64,000 bases of DNA from Xanthostigma xanthostigma (GCA_963575645.1 OY754466.1:43122001-43186000), one strand, 5' to 3'; shown: positions 20,909 to 33,238, counted from the first letter of the stretch. Numbers and translations are program-made. The notes: generated by a model not told the origin, from the sequence alone.

Positions 20909-21493
20909 TTGTTTATACCTACAATACGGATAGCACATTTTAAGAAGCAGTCGTTTAAAGACGTACATAAGAACACAAAGTGTCGACGCAGAATGGAACG
21001 GGTGAGACAAGAAACTTTGGAGTGTTTTTTCCTGTCAATACGTCAGCTGTGTGTCATTGATTTAACTGCAGACGACACATTGCGCCGCCTCACAGACATG
21101 GAAGCCTTGAATAGTCGACCGAGGGAACACCGCAAGTCCCGTGGCCGTTGCGCTGGACTTGCAGCAAAGAACAGAATATTTGTAAATAAGGACACAAGCA
21201 AGATATTGTTACACGCTCCCCGCTGCGACAACAATCGACTATTCATTCTAACAATGACACACAGATTGTTGTGGAACAACAATCGGCTTGTTGTTCTAAC
21301 AATGATACACATATTGTTGTGGAGTAACAACAATCGGCTGGTTGTTCTAATATGCGTAAGTAAAAAGGGCTTTGTTGCCAAATTCCAGACAACAACGAAT
21401 GCAAGAAAAGAAAGAACGATCCAATTCCAGCGCATATATAAACCACGGAATAGCTCAGTAGAAGGCAGTCATATATGCTGTTTCATCGAGTAA
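20909..21493 (+). other. 194-codon open frame of unknown nature
   Basis: This is the longest frame in the window. The first ~110 codons (from the ATG at 20909) are basic and not low-complexity ('CRRRMERVRQETLECFFL', 'RPREHRKSRGRCAGL'). The rest translates a ~50-bp tandem repeat and then a promoter-like region. I recognise no family. Overlap with the LTR-like segment argues that it is either the 3' end of a retrotransposon frame or chance. I do not assert a gene. Confidence 0.25.
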
Positions 21494-21654
21494 ACAATCG
21501 ACATAAATTGACAGTTAGTATCTACCGTGAACAGTAGTGAGGTAACTGCTGAGATAAATAAATGAACTGTGTAAATAATCGTGTATATATAGTTAAATAA
21601 ACTTTGGTGTGTTTTGTTGCAATATATTATTATGTGTCCCAAATCTATTGTTAC
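21204..21654 (+). mobile_element. Possible solo LTR or LTR-like segment
   Basis: A direct repeat TATTGTTAC lies at 21204-21212 and 21646-21654. Between them are, in LTR order: a TATATAAA box (21435-21442); an initiator-like GGCAGTC with A at 21467, 30 bp downstream of the second T of the box; an AAATAAA polyadenylation signal near 21593; and a GT-rich run TTGGTGTGTTTTGTTG. That is U3-R-U5 logic. Clean TG...CA ends and a short target duplication could not be fixed, so the call is tentative. Confidence 0.35.
21228..21352. repeat. Tandem repeat, ~50-bp unit, 2.7 copies
   Basis: Units share ACAACAATCGRCT..TGTTCTAACAATGAYACACA.ATTGTTGTGG. It lies in the putative U3 part of the LTR-like segment, where such repeats often act as enhancers (inference). 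Confidence 0.65.
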
Positions 21655-21927
21655 CCATTGAGTCAAAATCAATGACAGCCTGTAGGACACCGAATTCAAC
21701 TTTGCTCTCAATTTGTCCTAGCATTGGTGTCCTAAGTTGAGCAGGTATTCTGTATTTTTGCTCGCGTTATTTTTTTTAAACATTCTTAGTACAAATTCAT
21801 ATTTCCAATTACCTATTCATTATATTTAATAATAAATAAAATAGATTAGATTCACTGTTACTGTTTTAGATAGCATAAATTGAATTGATTTTTATCACTA
21901 ACGCAATGTTGTATTGTTTTTTTGCAG

Positions 21928-21969
21928 ATGGTGGTTACTGGCTAAACGCTGCAGACACAGAAAACACTG
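21928..21969 (+). CDS. Candidate 42-nt microexon
   Basis: A strong acceptor (CACTAAC branch-like at ~21897, then TTGTTTTTTTGCAG ending at 21927) and a strong donor (CTG|GTGAGT at 21970) bracket exactly 42 nt. Two frames are open. One reads, split phase 1 at both ends, GGYWLNAADTENT. A phase 1-1 exon of 14 codons could be skipped without a frameshift. No partner exon was found in the window, so it would belong to a gene with very large introns. It is not part of any repeat seen here. Chance is possible. Confidence 0.3.
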
Positions 21970-21979
21970 GTGAGTGAGA

Positions 21980-23860
21980 TGCTTCATACTATATACAGTA
22001 GGTTCAAGCCAATAGCAGCTCTTAGCTGTTGTTCTTCGTGTTTACAGTACGGTCGTATAGAAAAGTCTAGACACACTGGGGTAGAGTGTGGATTACACAT
22101 GGAAAAATTCGTTACTATGTGATCACAGTGATTATTATTCCAGTTACACAAAAATCACAGTGAAAAATCATCGTGACTTTGTCACGTCGATCCCGATCGA
22201 GCAAATACTCGGTCGGACGTTATGTACGCTACTCGGTTGGAGCGACCGTCGTGATTGCGGTAACATAGAACAGCATACGTTACCTCTTGTCAGATTACAG
22301 TGATCATTTTAGACGTCTGGTCACAGTGATTTTTTCATCGTAAAGTTATTTATTCCCCAACTCTATTGTGGATAAGCCTTATTGAAGTCAACATTTTATT
22401 TTATGATTAAACCAGGTACCGACACAGAAATTCATTTCCATAAGAGGACTTAATTTCGGGTTTCGGTTACAGTTTTTAAGAATACCTAAACCCAGTTTTC
22501 GATTTTCACAAAAAATACTACGCAGATGTGAATTTTTCTTTGAATAATAAATAAGATTTTACAAATTACAGTTATTAATGTTAATAATGCTATTTTTAAC
22601 CGTGTTAGAGCCTTTACGTGGAATCATTTTTAACATAAAAATATATCGTTTGTAAACTTACTACATGCTATAAAAGCACTTTTTAAAACACGTATAATAT
22701 ACACGTTTTGAGAGATAGACAATAATAGACGCTCGACAACAAAGGTCATAAGCGTCTGCTAAAAATTTTGAACAATAGAACTACACTATAAAGCATTAGT
22801 TAATACACGGAACATATGTTTATCGTTTTTTTTTGCGAATTTTGTTATCTTTTGATAATATTTCCATACGTTTCAGAATTAAAATAATCATAAATTCTAA
22901 TTACTTTCTTTCAAAACTAATTTGTTAATTAATTATACATGCTTCACAATTAATCTCTTAGTTAATTGTCTAATTCTTATAACTATAAATAATTATTATC
23001 TGGCTATGTTAATAAGTTTCGCTTTGTTTGATAAGTATAACCAATTAATTTGAAATCTAAAAACAATAAAAATTAAAACAAAATTACACAAGGGCCTGAA
23101 AGGTTTACCTTATATATCTTACACGTGCCTATACTACCTAGAACAGATACATATTACAATGCACATTGCTGTACTGGATCTGAAACTACAAAGAGAAAGA
23201 TGCAATAAAGTAAGTTATAAGTACTGGTTCATCAGAACGCTATAGAGCTGTTCTGAATCTGCCACAGAAGTGCTATGTGTTTAAATAATCTGTTAAATGT
23301 TCTACTGAGTTAACTGACCCCCTGAGCATTCGGGTTAGAAAGAAGTGAGTCGTCTCCCACGGATCTTTGAACCGGTTTAGAACTGAGTTACCCAACCCTA
23401 GCTGTATATAGAGATCAGGTATACTATCCTATGCTAATTATTATAGACATAAGTTGTTAAGCGTCTATAATCTGCAACCTATTCTATCTCACTGCTTTAC
23501 AAGACACCGTTTATATAAATATCAATGGATGACACGTATTCTTTATTATAGCGGATTGAAGTGAGTGTAAACCTATGAATAAATAATTTTTCATATTCCG
23601 GCCGGCGAATCCATTTTTAAATATGGTGGACAACTTCAATAGATATAAGATTTTTCAGTTATGTTATTCTACCCTTAAAAAACCCCAACATATACTTATT
23701 CAGTCCTAATACTTTTTCTATCTTTTGGTACTATACTGTGCGTCCTAGAAAGCAAATAGTAAGTATATAGATAGATTTTATTTAATCGCATAAAAACTGC
23801 GCATATTTTAGTGTAAATAAAAAATAATCAGGTGCTCTTATGTAAAGAAAGAAAAGTGGA
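21980..23860. other. Gene-free stretch with short motif clusters
   Basis: 22123-22329 has TCACAGTGA three times plus one TTACAGTGA. 22716-22765 has a small hairpin TAGACGCT/AGCGTCTG, and AAGCGTCTATAAT recurs at ~23460. 23580-23640 has 'TCCGGCCGGCGAATCC'. I see no gene. Confidence 0.4.
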
Positions 23861-23865
23861 CAATA

Positions 23866-24090
23866 GTATATTACACCACAGGGCATCATGGCGCGAAGGG
23901 CAAGCTATCACACTTTCGGCCAGAATGGTGTATACTATTTTTCTTCATACTTCGGTCGTAAGTACGCTTATTAAATACATTAATTAATGAATTACTTTTT
24001 AATTACATAAAAACACTAATAAATTCCAAACAAAAATTTAAGGTTATACGTAAAAACACGAATGACAGCTGTTCGCGAGAAAAAAAAAAA
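23866..24090 (+). mobile_element. Repeat family A, copy 2 (truncated at poly-A)
   Basis: Begins AATAGTATATTACACCAC like copy 1 and follows it to AACACGAATGACAGCTGTTCGC. It then stops at a run of about 20 A (24082-24101). It shows the family A sequence without the LINE insertion found in copy 1. Confidence 0.65.
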
Positions 24091-24339
24091 AAAAAAAAGT
24101 CTTAACCATGTCTCAGTACAACACGTATCATACATTATATCAGGTAAAATAATTGACTATCGGATCATTCGACTTTCGTGTGTTTAATAGTGACCTTGGT
24201 TATTGATTATTAGGTACTTCCTTTTCATTTCATTAATATATTTTTACGTCTTTCTGTAGACAATATACTACTGTATGTAACCGACAGTCAGAACGACAAT
24301 CAAAAAACATTTTTATGAATTTAAGTCTTAACTATGACA

Positions 24340-24460
24340 TGAACCGACGGAGATTTATTTGGTTGAGGAACAATTGAAAAATAAGCTTTACAAGAGTATC
24401 GCTTGTGGCCAACGTTTCGAAAAATATATTTTTATCATCAGGGCCTATGAACATATATAG
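24340..24460 (-). repeat. Repeat with hammerhead-like core motif
   Basis: On the minus strand GGCCCTGATGA (24435-24445) is followed by an AAAAATATATTTTT hairpin, then CGAAAC (24413-24419), GTTGGCC and an ACAAG/CTTGT hairpin. CTGATGA and GAAAC are the exact hammerhead consensus. Related to 4840-4975 in opposite orientation. Confidence 0.5.
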
Positions 24461-25214
24461 TATTCGTTACATTTAATATTATTTTGATTTCTAAATTACA
24501 ATATATACATTACAGATCACAAAACTAAACATTATAACATACCTCAATGCAAGTTGAGATGGTAAATAATTGTGCAAATTATTGTAAATTACATGATCAT
24601 TTATTGTGAATTTCAACAGCTTTTTAAATTTAAAAATATTAAAAACAGTTTTTTAATAAAATTGTTCTGTCCAATGTAAAATTAAATATTGTACTGTCTT
24701 ATGTATAAGAAAGACTTTCTATATAGGTACAGACTACATTTTGTTTACAGGTTAAAAATTGATAAATTTTGTTAATTATATTGCCATAAATGTTGTTTAA
24801 CCCTTCTATGTCCGTTCTCTTATTGACAGTGTTAGAACAACCAAATAAATGTCCTTCAATATATATTTTTGGAACAAAACTTCTACTAACAATTATGACA
24901 TGAACGAAAGTAAATATGACCTATTCCCAAACTGCTTCATATAAATTTTTTATAGACTTGGAAACTCATGTTTAAAAATTAATATTTTTCTGAAGGAGGA
25001 GTTGATGTAGGTTTAGTATATACTGAACGTTTAAAAATGACACAGACATATTTCGAGGAGGTGGGTGATACAGTCGACATATTTAAGAATTTTAAAAATA
25101 CTACAAAAGTGCAATAAAACACGGGCCGTTGTAAAGATAGAGTTGTTGGATGCATATTTTGTTGTATCACTCAAACATAAAAATATTGTTGCGGCAGGTT
25201 CTGAATCTGAGAAG

Positions 25215-25685
25215 AAAGATAAAAACTTTTTTCTTCATACCTCGATCGAAAGTGCATGTTTTCGGCACCAATTGTAAAGCAGAAAGTCTCATTTACTCCT
25301 TGGTGGGATTACACGCTACAATACGGGAAGTTAGTACGTTCGTGTTGTAGTAATGCAAAAACAACCAATCAAAGATGTCGTTTCCATAGCAACCCTATTA
25401 CATTTGAACTAGTAGTCGCGACCAGCTGTCATTCTTGTTTTTAAGTATAACATCAAAGCTTCTTGCTTGGAATTTATCTGTGTTTTTGTGTAATTAATTA
25501 ATTAATGTATTTAATAAGTATGCTTACGACCGAGGTATGAAGAAAAATGGCATACACCACACTGGCTGAAAGTGTGATATCCTTGCCCTTCGCGCCGTGC
25601 CCTCGGCTTCGCCTCAGGCATCATGGCGCACAGAGCAAGATATCACACTTTTGGCCCTCGTGGTGTAATATACTATTACCTTCAC
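25215..25685 (-). mobile_element. Repeat family A, copy 3 (complete, inverted)
   Basis: Starts 'CTTCATACCTCGATCGAA' and ends 'GTGGTGTAATATACTATT', the reverse of copies 1 and 2. Includes 'CAACCAATCAAAGATG', 'CGTTTCCATAGCAACCC' and 'AGCTGTCATTCTTGTT'. It defines the family at about 470 bp. One end is reiterated: near 25525-25560 a second 'GACCGAGGTATGAAGAAAAA' appears, with an extra GC-rich insert at 25590-25630. Confidence 0.65.
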
Positions 25686-25689
25686 TTTA

Positions 25690-27640
25690 TTGACAACACA
25701 GAACGCAGATTTTTTTTTATTTTGTAAAACAATCCTCGAAATACAAATCTTTAATTAACGTTTGAATAGAACTCTTCAAATAAATAAAATCCTCGGAATA
25801 ACTGCAAAACACATCTCCCTATCAACATGCCAAAGAACTTCCAGCGGCTATCCGTTTATAAGTTAGACAAAAGGACAAACAAACGGACATTGACCAAAAT
25901 GGTTTAGTTTTTTACCATTTTGGTACGGAACCCTTACAAAAGACTGAAAGGTTGTCAATGAATTAATTATTATTAGCACAGATGCATCTTTGCATCCTCT
26001 CCCATCGTCACTGAACTGTATCAACATTGTGAATTGTTCCGTATCAAGTATAAACAATTTAAAGAAGATAACCCACGATACCTCGAAACGCAAAAGTTCA
26101 TTTTCCCATATTAAATGTCTCAGTTTCCTGTAAACATCGTTATTAATGTCATTAAAATGTTGATGTGTTGTTTAAATTAACGACCTCCGTTGTGCAACAT
26201 AATACTGTAGATGATCGAAATGTCACTTTCGAAAAGAAGCAGTCAAAATGTCGTTGCAAACTATCATATTCAATGTCAAGGTCAACCGGATACCATGCAA
26301 AATGTTACAAATTAGTTAAACTAGCAGTTCGTAAACGACTTTGACAAGTGCATATTAGTGTTGACAATTTACCTTACCTATTTCTAACTTCATTGTAGGT
26401 ACAGTTAGCCGTAGAATGTTGAAATTTGGAATTCAGATAAAGCGTTTTTTAGGCAGTCTTCTGGCTGTCGAATTACAATTTACAGACTTCTCTCAGTTTA
26501 AAATTTGTTCAATAAATTGGCGCTACAACTCATTAGTGTATTTGCCATAAAAAAATTCTCGGAATCGTTTCAAATTTAAAATTTAACACTTGAGTAATTA
26601 TCAAAATGTGCTTCTAAAATTTTAAAAAAATCGGCCCGACAGGACCGGACTTATAAATTTTATGAAAACACAAGTTTACTGATATGGATTTACATACTGA
26701 AGGGTGTATATAATTTGGTACAGATGTTGAATTGATATGTAGTATTGAAATTAAGTAAAAAAATTTTGTTTTAAGGGGTGTATTAAGGGGTATTTTTTTA
26801 TTTTGTCCAAAAACAAAGTTAAGTTCATACAATAGAGCCACACTGCCTATAAAAGCAAATACACTATATTGTCGGCAGGGTTTCGCACTGCGACCCGAGT
26901 TTTTTTAATTTGGTTTAATCAAAACATCCTCGTTTATTATTTTTTTTTATCTATTCATAAAACTACTAATATAAATATTTAAATAAGCCCTCATCTAAGT
27001 TCGTCTCTAATTTAACGGAAATGGTTTTTGACGGAAATGTCTGTATAAGTAGTCTAAAAAAAATTTTCGATAAACTTTTTTGAACAAACTTTTTAATAAT
27101 GAAAAAAGGATTTACTGTATTTAAATTTATATAACCTATGCGAATGATTTACGTATATTATGAGTTTTCAATTTGAGTAATTTTAAAATCGCACAAACCG
27201 CGATGTGGTAGATAACGAAAGTTGTCTGCGAAATGGGATTGAAATATTATAATATCTGTATTTTTATTATCCGCTGCAAGCATATATCTTTGGGGATGGA
27301 ATTCTCATCCCGGTAAAAACGTATTTAAAGGAACACCGTTGAGACTATTACAATATCTTATTTGAAATCTGTTACACGAGGGAAGTTAAAAATTGATAAC
27401 GCCAGCGCAGATTAAAAAGACATTTTGTATTTCGTCGGAATTCATATTTTATCAATGACGATATTGCAAATAGTCATATGTGTACAAGAGATAAATAAAT
27501 CAAAAGAGGAAAAAGGACTATTGTTTCCTTTTCGCAAATGTTCGTGTCTGAATTACAGACTGATCAAAAAGTCACTGTTCACTGAGCTCTTCAATAGAGA
27601 TGGATACTTTGTCAAACTCGACCATTAGATGCGTCTCGGG
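25690..27640. other. Gene-free stretch
   Basis: 25745-25800 matches the 'AATCTTTAATTAACGTTTGA' edge of the hammerhead-associated repeats. 25890-25935 (CCATTTTGGTACGGAACCC) is the edge of a common dispersed repeat. 26868-26905 ('TCGGCAGGGTTTCGCACTG') is the inverse of 34943-34975. Frames at 26614-26841 and 27425-27628 have no recognisable product. Confidence 0.4.
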
Positions 27641-27820
27641 TTTTGATAGGGATTGAAATCCGATGTCATTTCCAATCCGGTCGGATCCGACCGGATTTCC
27701 ATCGATTCGGACGGATTTTTCATCATAATAATTTTCCCTTTTTGTTTCAAAATGGACTGTTTATGAGAAAATTGAGTGAGTTTATTATAATCAAATCTTA
27801 TTAACGTCTGAATAGAACTC

Positions 27821-28154
27821 TTCAAGTAAATAAAATTGTCGACCAATTTTTCTCAGACCGAACGATATATTGACAAAAAATGATAAAATTACAAATCAAT
27901 ATAACACAAGATGACGTTTCGATCCGGATTTGGATCTTCTTCAGAAATATCTAAAAAATATAAAAATTAATTAGTATTAAATAATAGATTTCATGCAGGA
28001 TTGAAACTTTGAATGATTAAAAAATAATGAAAAATTAATAACAAACAAAATTTATAAACGTCATCTTGTGTTATATTGATTTGTAATTTTATCATTTTTT
28101 GTCAATATATCGTTCGGTCTGAGAAAAATTGGTCGACAATTTTATTTACTTGAA
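27821..28154. mobile_element. Foldback element with 99-bp arms and a hammerhead-like core
   Basis: Left arm 27821-27919 and right arm 28056-28154 are reverse complements ('AAATAAAATTGTCGACC' at the outside, ACACAAGATGACGTTT at the inside). The core CTGAAGA / GATCC-AAATCC-GGATC / GAAAC lies on the minus strand at 27916-27944. The arm identity stops within the GAAAC of that core, so the ribozyme-like block is present once, at one edge of the loop. The arm sequence also occurs as a perfect hairpin at 56477-56571 and as single pieces at 3040-3090. Confidence 0.7.
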
Positions 28155-28503
28155 ATGTATTATAATCAACTTTATTTAATCTACTGAGATCACAATAATT
28201 AGGTACCTATTTGCGCATGGTAACAAGTCTCATTCTTATATTTAGCTAGTCCTGTGAAATAACTCCGTTCTCATCATTGCATATTATGCGATGCAACACT
28301 ATTTCGTCACGTGGAAACTTCCTAATTGTAGAGTAAATAAATCATTTTGAAGTGCAGATATTTATAACTGCTCTAAAGATGAAAAGTTTTTTTGTTGTAT
28401 TTAGTCGATATTTAAATAAAGTTTAATAAATGAATAAATAAAACAGGCAATACTTAGAAGTCCACAAGAACAGCTTCGATTTTGATGCTTTAAACTTAGT
28501 TTT

Positions 28504-29098
28504 GACGTGATAACGTCTTATAAATTGATGAATCACCAATCTTATAAATTGATGAATCACCAATCTTATAAATTGATAAAACACCGGCTGCATGCACGAA
28601 AAAGTGTAACGTTCCTAACGTTCCGCCTGACCCTGTGCGTGCTTTTCTCGAAAACGGCCCTAACGATTTGGATGAAATTTACTGAAAAGGGATTTTGGGG
28701 GGCAAAAAATCGTTTTAGCTAGGTCTCATCTCTCGAAAAAATCGTTTTCATACAAATTTTATCATTATAAAAATCAATTTTTTGACGTATGAAAATACTT
28801 AAATATTGTAAGTAGGTTTTGGAATTTTATATAAACAGTGAAACAATTGTTTTCAAAATATTATGACAGCTAATCTTTGAGACTTAAAATAAATACGAAA
28901 GAAAGAAAGTTAAAAAAAAAACAATTATATTATAGGTGGTAAGTAATTTAAATAAATAAAATTAACCTAAATTTGAAGCGAAAGATGCAATATCATAGAT
29001 TCGAATTATTATAATTATTATATAAATTTAGGTTATGTATTACGGAATACGTTATCACGTAAAATTATCGTCCGTAAACCGACTTTACAGACAACCAA
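28504..29098 (+). mobile_element. GACGTGATAACGTC element, copy 1
   Basis: Starts GACGTGATAACGTC and ends near ACGTTATCACGT (29049-29060), inverted ends. A conserved trailer CGTCCGTAAACCGACTTTAC runs to ~29098. A 24-bp unit (TCTTATAAATTGATGAATCACCAA) is repeated nearly three times at 28514-28585. 'GGCTGCATGCACG' and 'CGCCTGACCCTGTGCGTG' are shared with copy 2 (50527-51515). Non-coding; the 71-codon frame at 28507-28722 is a repeat translation. Confidence 0.65.
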
Positions 29099-29099
29099 T

Positions 29100-30300
29100 T
29101 TTTTATATTATTGATAATCAAAAACATTTTGGGGCGGGGAACGAATTATCTATATTGATTAAGGGGCTAGGGGTAGTTAGGAGCATGTAAAAAATTTTTA
29201 ATAATTTTTTTTCAACAAAATTTAATTAATCTTATAAAACTTTATAATATTTAAACTTGACTTCACTAAATTTTCAAAAAAAAAATAAATTGAACGAAGT
29301 TATAGCCATCTGTTCCAAAATCAATAAAACAAAGAAAAGTCTTTAGCTTAATAGTAAATCTTGGACTTAATCAAAGATTTTTTTTTGAAAATTAATAAAA
29401 TGGCGGCTTCTAAAAGCTTACACCCAAATTTGCAAGGACAGATTGTTATAAAAGTCGAAGTTTTCAACAAAAACAATCAAGTCCTTCAACCAAGTCCTAT
29501 TTTTTTATGCTTTCAATAAGCTGTAAACATTTCATTTAAATCCATCGAGTGGTTCTTGAATTTCAGTGGTCACCGATTTCGAAAACAGTTTCGAGTATAA
29601 CGCGTTTCAAGTTTTAGTCTTACCTACACCGAGTTATCTAATCCTGGGCCATATAATAATTGTCTCGAAAACTATTCATTTAATTAACTTGAATTTTCAG
29701 GGAATATATTAGAAACATACTACAAGAAAATGCAAAAAAAAAGAAATCGATTTTTCAATATCCTGACTATCCCTATATGGTCTAAGAGCTCTCCGTCTAA
29801 TAACCCCTTAAACAATATCTATGCTATTTATGTAAAAAAAATGTTTACTTTCGATATTCCGATATTTTTTTACAAGTTTTGAATGAATATCGGAATTAAA
29901 CATATTTTTTTACACAAATAGCATAGATTGACGCGACTAAAGATGTAAACAATTCGAAAATTTCGGCAGAAGCAGTTTTGATTTTTGACCATTAAGTATG
30001 GAATATTAAATAACTACTAGGTATGCTAGTAGTCAGGTAGATAGGTTAAACGGAGTGTTTAATTAGTAATTAACAAGGCCGCGCGTCAGGTAAAAACAAT
30101 TTGACGCTTGGTGAGTCAGCGTTCACTACTCCGAACCGCGTTCTCACACTCACCGCCTGCCCCTCTCGCCGTCAGTCAATGGTTTTGTCCAGGTTACTTG
30201 CACTTCTGAAGAAACGCAACATTCGTTTTTCTTAAATGAATCTTTACGTCCGTATTTTAACCCGAGCGTAACCGGATAATAAAAATTGAGTTCAAAAACT
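29100..30300. other. Gene-free stretch
   Basis: Very AT-rich to ~30040, then 30060-30200 is GC-richer ('GGCCGCGCGTCAGG', 'CTCACCGCCTGCCCC'). A loose 'AATATCGGAAT' / 'ATTCCGATATT' inverted pair lies near 29852-29897. No gene. Confidence 0.4.
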
Positions 30301-30303
30301 AAA

Positions 30304-30511
30304 ACCGGACTACTGAAAAGTATGAAACAAGAAAATATTCTCATCTGAGGATAGCCGTGGTCATATGCCACCTGCCCTTACAAAACATTACATTTTAACA
30401 GTAGTAGGCGATCATAAGCTCTATAGGGCCTCATATATATGAGATGGCATACGACCACGGCTATCCTCAGATGAGAATATTTTCTTGTTTCACACTTTTC
30501 AGTAGTCGGGA
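30304..30511. mobile_element. Foldback element with ~67-bp arms
   Basis: Left arm 30304-30370 and right arm 30445-30511 pair through CTGAGGATAGCCGTGGTC and GAAACAAGAAAATATTCTC. Loop ~74 bp. Because of the symmetry, both strands give the same false peptide beginning MAYDHGYPQMRIFSCF. Confidence 0.75.
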
Positions 30512-30774
30512 TTTGGTTACTTATTTTTTATTTAAATTATTTTTTTTTGAAGTTATTTTTTATTTGTTTTCAATTTGCTCCCCTCTGGGACCAAAATTCA
30601 AAAATAAATGTAGCCTATGTTACCCGGGCCATAATAACGAATCGATTGACACCGTATTTATCAGAATCGAATGAATAGTTTAGGCGCCACGGTGGAACAT
30701 CCGTAAATACAAACATTATCATACATAGACTGCTAAACTCATAACCCTTCCTTTTGGCTTCGCCGTAGTCGTAT

Positions 30775-31080
30775 ATAAAAAAGACTAAGGTCGCTGCACA
30801 CAATGCTGGTTTTGCCGCTGAAATCGTTACTGGGACTTGGGCTGGATGCGAAGATGGAAATGACGTCACTGCGGGCTCGCGTGCGTGGTCACAACATGGA
30901 TTTCATAAATTAGAAACTGGAACTATGTTCCGTGCTTGTCTGTCTTTGTTTTGAATAAGCACCAATCAGAAAACAGTTAACGCCCACAAACAAACATGGC
31001 GTTGTAGCGTGTGTTCTGTTCAGAGACAATAAACGTTCACTTTTGTTAACATTCGAGATATTCTCCAACAGACAACGGTC
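30775..31080 (+). repeat. Harbinger-like non-autonomous repeat
   Basis: Starts TAAGGTCGCTGCACACAATG and includes 'GAAATGACGTCACTGCGGG', 'CAATCAGAAAACAG' and 'GTTCAGAGACAATAAACG'. The reverse complement is co-linear with 45770-46012, including 'TTTGTTTGTGGGCGTT' and 'TTTATTGTCTCTG'. Probably close to full length at the AAGGTCGCTG end. No coding capacity. Confidence 0.5.
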
Positions 31081-31089
31081 TGATCCCTA

Positions 31090-33235
31090 CACTAATTGCA
31101 ATTTTCGACCATGAAACTAATTTGATTTCTATGACCACATTAGTGCAACATTGTAATTCACTTAAATGACTGCAATTTATATACATAATATAGATATAAA
31201 TCTACAATGAAGTAATAATTGTTTTCTTTTTCGCATTTACATGTCTAAAGTCCGTTTAATATTCACTATTCAGACTCCGCCTCAAATTAATTAATTTTAA
31301 TTACATTTTTCGCAACTAGAAATCCCAAACCAAATAAATGATTCGGTCTAGGAATCCTATAGTTCAACAAAGTTAAAGTGTGTCGTGCTTTTTTTTTTTT
31401 TTGATAGTCGAAAATAACCAACTAAGCATGTTAAAAAGAAGCGTTCATAATTGTTCTTTATTTTTCACCTACCATCACATATACTGGGTGTGGATGGTTG
31501 CGTAGATAGGAAGTTAATAATAGTGAGTAAGAGAGAGAGAGAGAGAGAGGTGAAAAACCCGTTTTGGATAGGATTTGCATAAAATCCGTTCTTAGTGGGT
31601 GTTTACGTCGAGAAAGGAGTAACTATGCCAAATAATGGAAACGCATCCGACTACACAGTACTTCATGGATGATACGGAAATCTACTCATTTTCTAGGAAT
31701 TATTATCTATATTCTATACTAATATATAAAGCTGAAGAGTTTGTTTGTTTGTTTGGTTGAATACTATACCTATACCTACTTACTTTAAATTCGTCTACGA
31801 AGTTTCAGGTCTAAGTGTGATAATTTAATTACCTATATGTTACGTCCATAGCAAAGCGGGCGAATATCGACTAGAAAATTATACTATATTAATTTTTGGT
31901 AACGCACTCAACGTGTGGCCGTTTATAAAGATCTAATGAACTTTAAAGTTTGGGAACCAACTCGATCGGGATAGGACAGGAGAATGAGATCGATCGGAAT
32001 GGGAAGATAAGGAGCTATCCCGTTAATTATCTAAACAGACCTTTGATGCTCACAACAGGACTATGGCTTGAGTTTATTAACAAACTTATAACAATTTAAT
32101 ATTATAACGTGGTGTAAATACGTCAAATTTGACACATTTCATGTTGATAATTGAATAGTCTGTAAGTTCGGTAACCCTGTATAACTATAAGGGTCTAACT
32201 CTAACCTCTAAGTGAAGATCTGGTATTCTATAAGACACGACACTTGGATAAAGCATGCTCCAGAGATCATGTCGAGGATTAGACTAATGTTGGTCATGCG
32301 TGAAATTTAGTGTTTGGATACCAGCGGGTTGACACTCAATGCATTTAGATATAGGACTCTTATTCGACTATATTCCATTCTAAAGTATTACCATCTGAAT
32401 TAAGTTGGATAAAAAAGTAACTAACTAAAAGTAACCAAATATCAGTAAGTGGTGGAAGCGTTTTTTTCAGCTGAGTTTATTTTGATTCATTTTAGTGCAC
32501 AATCGCTTCTCATAATAGTTTATGACAATCACTATTTTTCAATGTTACGTTCAGCACGTAGTCTTGAATTATTTTTGAGGTTATCTAAAATTCACCAGCA
32601 TTATTATGGAGTCAAAATAAGTTCTAAAATTGTAACTGAAAATCGAAAACAGCAGTTGCCAATCTATAATGGAATTGACCGTATCAAGGTTATAAGCTGA
32701 ACGTTAAATCAACCATTCAAAGCGTCGCCTCTTCATGAAAAACATACTATTTGGTTTAACTATAACCTCACTCTTAGGATAATGAATTAAGTTTAGTACT
32801 TCGCAAAAGTAGGTGTGCTTTAGGAAGTTGAAGTAGGTGGCCTCTGATCGCATAATATTGAAACCGCTGTCTTATTACAGTAACAATATTAATACACAAA
32901 AAAATTCTTTAATTTTATAACAATTATGGCGTAGCAACGCAACCTTGAATTTACATAGGTTTAACCCAAAGACGTATAATAGTAGGTATATAAATGGTCC
33001 CAGAATTCTCTATATTAGTTAATACAATGTGGTGATGACAACATCCAATATGAAAGAGAAGCGCTCGTATTTTTCTAAATACCGATACTGATAACAGTAC
33101 TATAGCTGTGCAGTTTTGAAAGATATAAAAACGACAATTAATGAGGTTTATAAATCTTATATTGTTGATAAACATTAATATTTTAGATTAGTTTAATCAA
33201 ATTCGACTAATAGAAACTCAAAAACATAATATCCT
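31090..33235. other. Gene-free stretch
   Basis: Contains a (GA)n microsatellite at about 31527-31550 and a 5' fragment of family-1 repeat at 31724-31770 (CTATACTAATATATAAAGC then a GTTT run). Otherwise AT-rich with no supported frame. Confidence 0.45.
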
Positions 33236-33238
33236 ACA

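Noticed and set aside
30150-30674. Two frames both starting MAYDHGYPQMRIFSCF
   Set aside because: Produced by the mirror arms of the foldback at 30304-30511.
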